DNA from: Phyllobacteriaceae bacterium
Lineage (GTDB): Bacteria > Pseudomonadota > Alphaproteobacteria > Rhizobiales > Devosiaceae
DNA length: 8,155 bases
Assembly (NCBI GenBank): GCA_012799265.1
Contig: JAAZLP010000182.1
Coordinates: 1-8,155 of the forward strand
Reading direction: 5' to 3'
Below are positions 5,807-8,155 of this stretch, in pieces. The position numbers were made by a program, and so were the translations under genes. The notes beneath the pieces are model-generated. The model was not told where the DNA came from, searched no databases, and worked only from the letters and a program-made list of their open reading frames with translations. How positions within the stretch are numbered: position 1 is the first letter of the stretch; each line of letters begins with the position of its first letter.

Positions 5807-5833
5807 TGTCGAATGGTGCCATCGTTGATCGTC
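5807..5833 (+). promoter_or_regulatory. ECF42-type promoter (autoregulatory) of the sigma factor gene
   Basis: TGTCGAA (5807-5813), 16 nt, CGTC (5830-5833). ECF42 sigma factors are reported to recognise TGTCGAA at -35 and CGA/TC at -10, so both elements match on the coding strand right after the ctrA terminator. A start near 5840 makes upstream ATG codons such as 5761 unusable and predicts self-activation. A second TGTCGAATG at 5755-5763 has no CGTC at the right distance. Confidence 0.72.
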
Positions 5834-5858
5834 AATCAGACAGCAACCTATTGACGAT
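5828..5858. repeat. Perfect 9-bp inverted repeat overlapping the ECF42 promoter -10
   Basis: ATCGTCAAT (5828-5836) and ATTGACGAT (5850-5858) are exact complements around a 13-nt spacer. The left arm covers the -10 element and the right arm falls just past the predicted transcription start. The centre-to-centre distance of 22 bp (about two helix turns) suits a dimeric DNA-binding protein. No regulator gene lies beside it, so operator function is inferred. Confidence 0.5.
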
Positions 5859-5916
5859 GGCGGTCCACCTGCGATGCTCCCCCGGTTACGTCACCATCGA
5901 CCCCCAGGAGCCAGCT

Positions 5917-7197
5917 GTGCCGGAGACCGCCGACAAGCGTCGCGAGACCGACCGCGCAATCAACACGGTGTGGCGGCTGGAGCAGGCGAGGGTGATCGCC
6001 GGGCTGACGCGCATGGTGCGCGATATTTCCCTCGCCGAAGAACTGGCCCAGGAAGCGCTGGTCGCCGCCCTGCGGTCGTGGCCGGAAACGGGGGTACCGC
6101 GCAATCCTGGCGCATGGCTGATGCAGGCCGCCAAGCGCAAGGCAATCGACCTCTTTCGTCACCGCAAGATGGCCGCGGGAAAGCTCGAAGAGGTCGGGCG
6201 GATCATGGAGGACGAGGTGCCTGACACCGAGACCTCGCTGCATGATCAGCTCGACGACGATGTCGGCGATGACCTGCTGCGGCTGATCTTTACCTCCTGC
6301 CATCCGATCCTGCCGGCAGAAAGTCGGGTTGCGCTGACCTTGCGGCTGATTGGTGGCCTCACCACTGACGAGATCGCGCGGGCATTCCTCGCGCAGGACA
6401 GCGCTATCGGCCAGCGAATCGTGCGGGCCAAACGGACAATCGCCGAGGCAGGCGTTCCCTTCGAAGTGCCGCGGGGGAAGGAGCGCGAGGAGCGTGTTGC
6501 GTCGGTGCTGGGCGTTCTCTACCTCATTTTTAACGAGGGCTATTCGGCCACCGCTGGCGAAGACTGGATGCGGCCACAGCTCTGCGAAGAAGCCTTGAGG
6601 ATGGGGCGCACGCTCGCTCAGCTTATGCCGGAGGAGCCGGAGGTGCACGGGCTTCTGGCTCTGATGGAGATCCAGCATTCAAGGGTTGCTGCCCGCACCA
6701 ATGCCAAGGGTGAGCCGGTGCTGCTTCTCGAGCAGAATCGGGCCTTGTGGGATCAATTGCTGATCCGGCGTGGTCTCGATGGACTCAGTCGCGCGCAGCG
6801 GCTTGGCGGCATTGCCGGGCCCTATACGCTCCAGGCCGCTATTGCCGCCTGCCATGCGCGAGAGCGAAAGGCTAACGAAACCGACTGGGGCCAGATCGCT
6901 GCGCTTTATAGCCTCCTCAATCAGGTGACGCCGTCGCCGGTGATCGAGCTCAACAGGGCAGTCGCGGTGTCCATGTCCGAGGGGCCCGAAGCCGCGCTAC
7001 CTCTTGTCGATGCCCTACTCAATTCGGCGGTTCTGGAAAATTACCACCTGCTCTACGGCGTGCGGGGTGACCTGCTGCGCAAGCTTGGCCGGCATGGCGA
7101 GGCCAATGAGGAATTCAGACGGGCCGCGGCGCTGACACGTAACGAGCGGGAAAAGGCCTATCTGCTGACGCGTGCGGCGGAGGAGGGCGAGCCATGA
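5917..7197 (+). CDS. ECF42-type RNA polymerase sigma factor with C-terminal TPR extension
   Basis: A 426-residue extracytoplasmic-function sigma factor of the long, anti-sigma-free ECF42 type. Sigma region 2 is at about 14-85 (ETDRAINTVWRLEQARVIAG, LAEELAQEALVAAL, NPGAWLMQAAKRKAIDLFR). Region 4 is at about 120-173 (LRLIFTSCHPILPAESRVAL, GLTTDEIARAFL). The family-specific extension (DUF6596-like) is at about 188-290 with VLYLIFNEGYSA, then TPR-like helices at about 325-420 (VIELNRAVAVSM, LLRKLGRHGEANEEFRRA). The extension is thought to regulate activity in place of a separate anti-sigma factor. The GTG at 5917 is preferred because AGGAG lies 6 nt before it and the length fits the family; ATGs at 5857 and 5761 lack such a site, and 5761 precedes the promoter. 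The usual partner DGPF/YCII-like genes are absent from the window; instead an 84-residue unknown gene overlaps the stop codon. The inducing signal is unknown. Confidence 0.92.
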   Translation: MPETADKRRETDRAINTVWRLEQARVIAGLTRMVRDISLAEELAQEALVAALRSWPETGVPRNPGAWLMQAAKRKAIDLFRHRKMAAGKLEEVGRIMEDEVPDTETSLHDQLDDDVGDDLLRLIFTSCHPILPAESRVALTLRLIGGLTTDEIARAFLAQDSAIGQRIVRAKRTIAEAGVPFEVPRGKEREERVASVLGVLYLIFNEGYSATAGEDWMRPQLCEEALRMGRTLAQLMPEEPEVHGLLALMEIQHSRVAARTNAKGEPVLLLEQNRALWDQLLIRRGLDGLSRAQRLGGIAGPYTLQAAIAACHARERKANETDWGQIAALYSLLNQVTPSPVIELNRAVAVSMSEGPEAALPLVDALLNSAVLENYHLLYGVRGDLLRKLGRHGEANEEFRRAAALTRNEREKAYLLTRAAEEGEP

Positions 7198-7448
7198 CCG
7201 AGACCCGCTTCGTGGACGATTTCATCAGCCGGGAGCAACGGTTCAGCCTTGGCCGGGATCAGGAAACGGGCTGCTATTATTTTTCCACGCCCGTGAGCAA
7301 TGCGGTGCGTGCAGCCGAATACGAGGCCTATTTCCGGATCGACGTGGAAGAATATGCGCGTTTTCGCGCAGACCCGGATCAGGCGGCTCAATTCGCAGAG
7401 GATTGTCGCATGGGGCGACAGGCCGGTCGTCTGATTGCGCCGCTCTAG
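7194..7448 (+). CDS. Small protein of unknown function, coupled to the ECF42 sigma gene
   Basis: An 84-residue protein that I cannot assign to a named family. It has no signal peptide, membrane helix or Cys pair (single Cys at about 23 and 67). Distinct stretches are RFVDDFISREQRFSLGRDQE, CYYFSTPVSNAVRAAEYEAY and FRIDVEEYARFRADP. The pattern of a short beta-rich N-terminal half with an aromatic-rich EYEAYF segment, then an acidic helical C-terminal half, looks like a compact cytosolic alpha/beta domain. Its ATG overlaps the sigma factor stop (ATGA, 7194-7197), and GGAGGAGGG (7179-7187) is a very strong ribosome site, so it is almost certainly translated from the same mRNA. It may modulate the sigma factor or be its effector, but both ideas rest on position only. 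Its stop codon overlaps that of the convergent receiver gene. Confidence 0.75.
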   Translation: MTETRFVDDFISREQRFSLGRDQETGCYYFSTPVSNAVRAAEYEAYFRIDVEEYARFRADPDQAAQFAEDCRMGRQAGRLIAPL

Positions 7449-7810
7449 GCCGCGAGGTCGAATTGAAACTTGGAGACCAGCAGCCGCTGATCGAAGGGCT
7501 TCATCATGTAGTCGTCGGCACCTGCCTTGAGGGCTAGGGCAATCGCGCCGATGTCGTTCTCGACGGTGCAATAGATCACGTGAGGCTTCTCGCCGCCGAC
7601 ATAGGCGCGCAACAGCTTGATGAAATCCAGCCCGCTCATGATCGGCATCTGCCAGTCGACCAGTACGGCGTCAGGCATCTGCTGGCGGCATTTGTCGATG
7701 GCTTCCTGGCCATCCTCGGCTTCGTCCACGACATAGTCGAGATCTTCCAGAATGCGGCGTGCGACTTTGCGCACGACGCTGGAATCATCGACGATCAGGC
7801 AGCTGCGCAT
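7445..7810 (-). CDS. Single-domain (CheY-like) response regulator downstream of chpT
   Basis: A 121-residue stand-alone receiver without output domain. It has the acidic pair D8/D9 in CLIVDDSSVVRKVARRIL, phospho-acceptor D52 in VLVDWQMPIMSG, T82 as switch residue (YCTVEND) and K104 in MMKPFDQ. All residues needed for phosphorylation are present. It follows chpT by 80 nt on the same strand and is likely co-transcribed, so a role as partner, competitor or phosphate sink in the ChpT phosphorelay is reasonable. It resembles CheY-type receivers more than CpdR or DivK, which is why no gene symbol is given. The ATG at 7810 is preceded by a G-rich stretch about 10 nt away. Its stop overlaps that of the convergent small gene, with no terminator between them. 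Confidence 0.92.
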   Translation of the reverse strand: MRSCLIVDDSSVVRKVARRILEDLDYVVDEAEDGQEAIDKCRQQMPDAVLVDWQMPIMSGLDFIKLLRAYVGGEKPHVIYCTVENDIGAIALALKAGADDYMMKPFDQRLLVSKFQFDLAA

Positions 7811-7890
7811 GGCGTATTGCCCCCGGGACAGAGAATTGTTCGTCCCGACTATGCAGTCAAATGCGTTGGCGAATGGTTAGCGAAACCGCT

Positions 7891-8155
7891 CTATTCGGCG
7901 GCTTCGACCTTTGCCTTTGGCGTTGCGGTGAAGAAGAAAACGTCGTTTTCGATGCCGATATTGATTTCCATATCGGTCATGCGTGCGAGCAGGCCCGTAT
8001 AGAAGGGCTGGATACCCCGCGCATCGACGGCGCCTTCTTCCGGAATACCGGCCAGAAGGCCTGCAGCACCAGCCGGAACCAGGGTCTTCTGGCGCTTTTC
8101 CGGATCGGACTTCGAGGTGAATTCGAATTTCTCTTCGCCGGCCGTGCCGGTGATG
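7891..8155 (-). CDS. chpT: ChpT-type histidine phosphotransferase (C-terminal part, cut by window edge)
   Basis: The last 87 residues of a protein read into the window from the right on the minus strand, ending ATPKAKVEAAE and a TAG stop at 7893-7891. The segment includes VDARGIQPFYTGLLARMTDM followed by EINIGIENDVFFFTA. This matches the C-terminal pseudo-ATPase-like domain of ChpT, where the 'RGIQPFYTGLLA' helix is typical. ChpT is a dimeric phosphotransferase carrying phosphate from the hybrid kinase CckA to CtrA and CpdR. The phospho-accepting His is in the N-terminal helical part, outside the window, so activity cannot be judged here. A receiver gene follows 80 nt downstream, and ctrA lies about 2.2 kb away; chpT and ctrA are also close neighbours in Brucella. 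Confidence is good despite the partial view. Confidence 0.85.
   Translation of the reverse strand, partial: ITGTAGEEKFEFTSKSDPEKRQKTLVPAGAAGLLAGIPEEGAVDARGIQPFYTGLLARMTDMEINIGIENDVFFFTATPKAKVEAAE

Noticed and set aside
5761..5916. Longer ECF42 sigma factor starting at ATG 5761 or ATG 5857
   Set aside because: The 5761 start lies in the ctrA terminator and before the predicted promoter. The 5857 start lacks a ribosome site and adds unconserved residues, whereas GTG 5917 has AGGAG at 6 nt.
5848..6678. 276-codon open frame antisense to the ECF42 sigma gene
   Set aside because: Composition rich in His, Arg, Pro and Gly is typical of a shadow frame. The opposite strand encodes a clear sigma factor throughout.
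7580..8002. 140-codon plus-strand frame opposite the receiver and chpT end
   Set aside because: It is the reverse-strand shadow of two recognisable genes on the minus strand and has no domain of its own.

Overview
The window looks like a chromosomal segment of a flagellated alphaproteobacterium of the order Hyphomicrobiales (Rhizobiales). The evidence is a full-length CtrA, a ChpT-type histidine phosphotransferase, a FliI/FliJ flagellar export pair, and promoters that fit alphaproteobacterial consensus sequences. Devosiaceae is my guess at the family, from general resemblance of the proteins only. Base composition is fairly even and GC-rich, apart from an AT-rich control region at about 4800-4930. 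There is no sign of a mobile element, phage or CRISPR array.

Layout: (1) 1-932, minus strand: the N-terminal 310 residues of the membrane protease FtsH, running off the left edge. (2) 1169-1627, plus: a small GNAT acetyltransferase divergent from ftsH. (3) 1973-2695, plus: an exported protein with an Ala/Asn/Asp repeat helix and a PRC-barrel, behind a textbook EcfG general-stress promoter. (4) 3172-2762 and 4563-3235, minus: fliI then fliJ, meeting the PRC-barrel gene at a shared terminator. (5) 4564-5032: a long divergent control region between fliI and ctrA, with many TTAA elements and four GANTC sites. (6) 5033-5740, plus: ctrA and its terminator. (7) 5917-7197, plus: an ECF42-type sigma factor with a C-terminal TPR extension, preceded by the ECF42 promoter signature, then a translationally coupled 84-residue protein of unknown function. 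(8) 7810-7445 and 8155-7891, minus: a single-domain response regulator and, upstream of it, the C-terminal end of chpT, which continues past the right edge.

Functionally, the centre and right of the window hold pieces of the cell-cycle phosphorelay (ChpT, a receiver protein, CtrA) beside flagellar export genes that CtrA commonly controls. Two stress-sigma circuits sit among them: a probable EcfG target (the PRC-barrel protein) and a probably self-activating ECF42 sigma factor. The ECF42 unit lacks the DGPF/YCII-like partner genes usually found with this group, within the window, and carries the small unknown protein instead. That is the least explained part of the window.
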